A stretch of 22,867 bases of DNA from JBGSON01 sp041739085. GTDB taxonomy: Bacteria > Patescibacteriota > Gracilibacteria > CAIRYL01. Below the pieces are notes generated by a model. It was not told the origin of the DNA and ran no database searches. It worked only from the letters and a program-made list of their open reading frames with translations. The position numbers were made by a program, and so were the translations under genes. Below are positions 22,038 to 22,867 of this stretch, piece by piece (position 1 is the first letter of the stretch; each line of letters starts with the position of its first letter). The stretch spans positions 1 through 22,867 of the forward strand of contig JBGSON010000051.1 of assembly GCA_041739085.1 (NCBI GenBank), given 5' to 3'.

Positions 22038-22867
22038 ATGGAATCCGTAAACATCCTCATCGCCGGCGAAGCAGGAACGGGAATCGACTCCATGACCAAG
22101 TCTCTTGCGCGGGCTTTTACCCGCGAAGGTCTCCGCGTCCTCACGAATAGCGAATATGAGAACCGGATCCGGGGAGGACATAACTTCGGCATGGTAAGGG
22201 CAGGGACGGAGGAGATCACGGGACCTCTCGATAAAAATTTCCACCTCATGATCGCAATGGATGCGAAATCTGTTCCAGTCCATATGGAAGATATGGCTGA
22301 AGGCGGAGTGATCGTTTTTGACGGAGAGCCTTCCACACTCGACGGTATTCAAAAAAAAGACGGGGTCTCCCTCGTCCCCGTTCCCATGAAGAAGCTTGCA
22401 AAAGACCTCGGGCTTGCGCTTGCCGCGAACGTCGTTGCCGTCGGCGCTCTCTACGGTCTCATGGAGAGGGATCCGAAAGAAATGAAATCCGTGCTCGAGA
22501 CGATCTTTGGAAAGAAAGGAAAGGAAATCGTTGCACTGAACTGCAGGGCGATCGATGCAGGGATCGACTATGTCACGAGTGCCTCGAAAGCCAGAGTCCC
22601 CTTCACCGCGAAGGGAGACAAGAAAAAACGTTTTCTCCTGAACGGGAATGAGGCGATCGCACTCGGCTGTATCAAAGGTGGACTGAAATTCCTCGCAGCG
22701 TATCCCATGACCCCGAGTTCCTCGATCATGACGACGCTCGCGAAAGAATCACGGAAATATGATATCGTCGTTTCGCATGTGGAGGATGAGATATCAGCGG
22801 TCTGTATGGCGATCGGAGCAGGATACGGCGGGATACGGGCGGCGACTTCGACTGCCGGCGGCGGGTT
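22038..22867 (+). CDS. 2-oxoacid:ferredoxin oxidoreductase, alpha subunit (gamma-alpha fusion; 3' end cut by window)
   Basis: 276 codons are visible, without a stop. Residues about 5-180 are the gamma-type domain: NILIAGEAGTGIDS (5-18), EYENRIRGGHNFG (39-51) and ANVVAVGALYGL (130-141). From about 200 the thiamine-pyrophosphate-binding alpha domain begins: NGNEAIALGCIKGG (202-215), AAYPMTPSSSIM (220-231), HVEDEISAVCMAIGAGYGG (247-265) and TSTAGGG at the edge. This order is that of KorA-type subunits, which with a beta subunit oxidatively decarboxylate 2-oxoacids such as 2-oxoglutarate or pyruvate, giving acyl-CoA and reduced ferredoxin. The substrate cannot be told. A beta subunit gene should follow to the right. 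It is in an operon with the thioredoxin-CcdA gene, 15 nt apart, and has no Shine-Dalgarno sequence (an A-run precedes the ATG). Confidence 0.92.
   Translation, partial: MESVNILIAGEAGTGIDSMTKSLARAFTREGLRVLTNSEYENRIRGGHNFGMVRAGTEEITGPLDKNFHLMIAMDAKSVPVHMEDMAEGGVIVFDGEPSTLDGIQKKDGVSLVPVPMKKLAKDLGLALAANVVAVGALYGLMERDPKEMKSVLETIFGKKGKEIVALNCRAIDAGIDYVTSASKARVPFTAKGDKKKRFLLNGNEAIALGCIKGGLKFLAAYPMTPSSSIMTTLAKESRKYDIVVSHVEDEISAVCMAIGAGYGGIRAATSTAGGG

Overview
The window looks like a compact bacterial chromosome, most likely a member of the Candidate Phyla Radiation (Patescibacteria). That placement is inference from gene content and style: an SLH/DUF3160 surface protein, DUF2779 and DUF1846 proteins, a COG2403-type cyclic 2,3-diphosphoglycerate synthetase homologue, and a single-chain thioredoxin-CcdA protein. 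Genes are tightly packed, several convergent genes overlap at their 3' ends, most starts lack a Shine-Dalgarno sequence, and UGA is used as stop. No rRNA, tRNA, CRISPR array or intact insertion sequence was found. The class within the radiation cannot be told from the sequence.

Left block (1-5359, all minus strand) is a cell-surface operon. Behind an extended -10 promoter lies a secreted protein with SLH repeats and a DUF3160 region. It is followed, with a short overlap, by a secreted fusion of a MEMO domain and a CapA/PgsA-type domain, and then by a membrane-anchored conserved hypothetical protein that runs off the left edge.

The divergent gap 5360-5718 carries one copy of a 132-bp REP/MITE-like palindromic element, a small cluster of DnaA-box-like 9-mers, and four 10-bp tandem repeats. 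To its right, on the plus strand, are the COG2403 nucleotide-binding protein, a strong intrinsic terminator, a decayed fragment of a REP-associated tyrosine transposase (RAYT), and an ABC-F ATPase. A second copy of the palindromic element and an inverted half copy follow the ABC-F gene. Then come adenine deaminase (purine salvage) and a shortened DUF1846 protein.

Middle block (11756-16278): a DUF2779 protein with a Cas4-like Fe-S cysteine set and a DnaQ-like exonuclease domain (minus), an AI-2E/PerM-family permease (plus), a single-pass membrane protein (minus) and a four-helix membrane protein (plus).

Right block (16396-22867): a class I DNA photolyase with a non-ATG start and a (CT)6 tract, followed by a ferredoxin-NADP reductase-like flavoprotein; the manganese exporter MntP (minus); the U32 protein TrhP/YegQ for tRNA uridine hydroxylation, ended by a terminator that overlaps its stop codon; and an operon of a thioredoxin-CcdA fusion and the alpha subunit of a 2-oxoacid:ferredoxin oxidoreductase, cut by the right edge.

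Two cross-window patterns stand out. Most intergenic starts sit 17-26 nt behind a -10 hexamer, often an extended -10, with no Shine-Dalgarno sequence, which implies very short leaders. The palindromic elements flank a dead RAYT gene, the expected signature of a REP/RAYT system.
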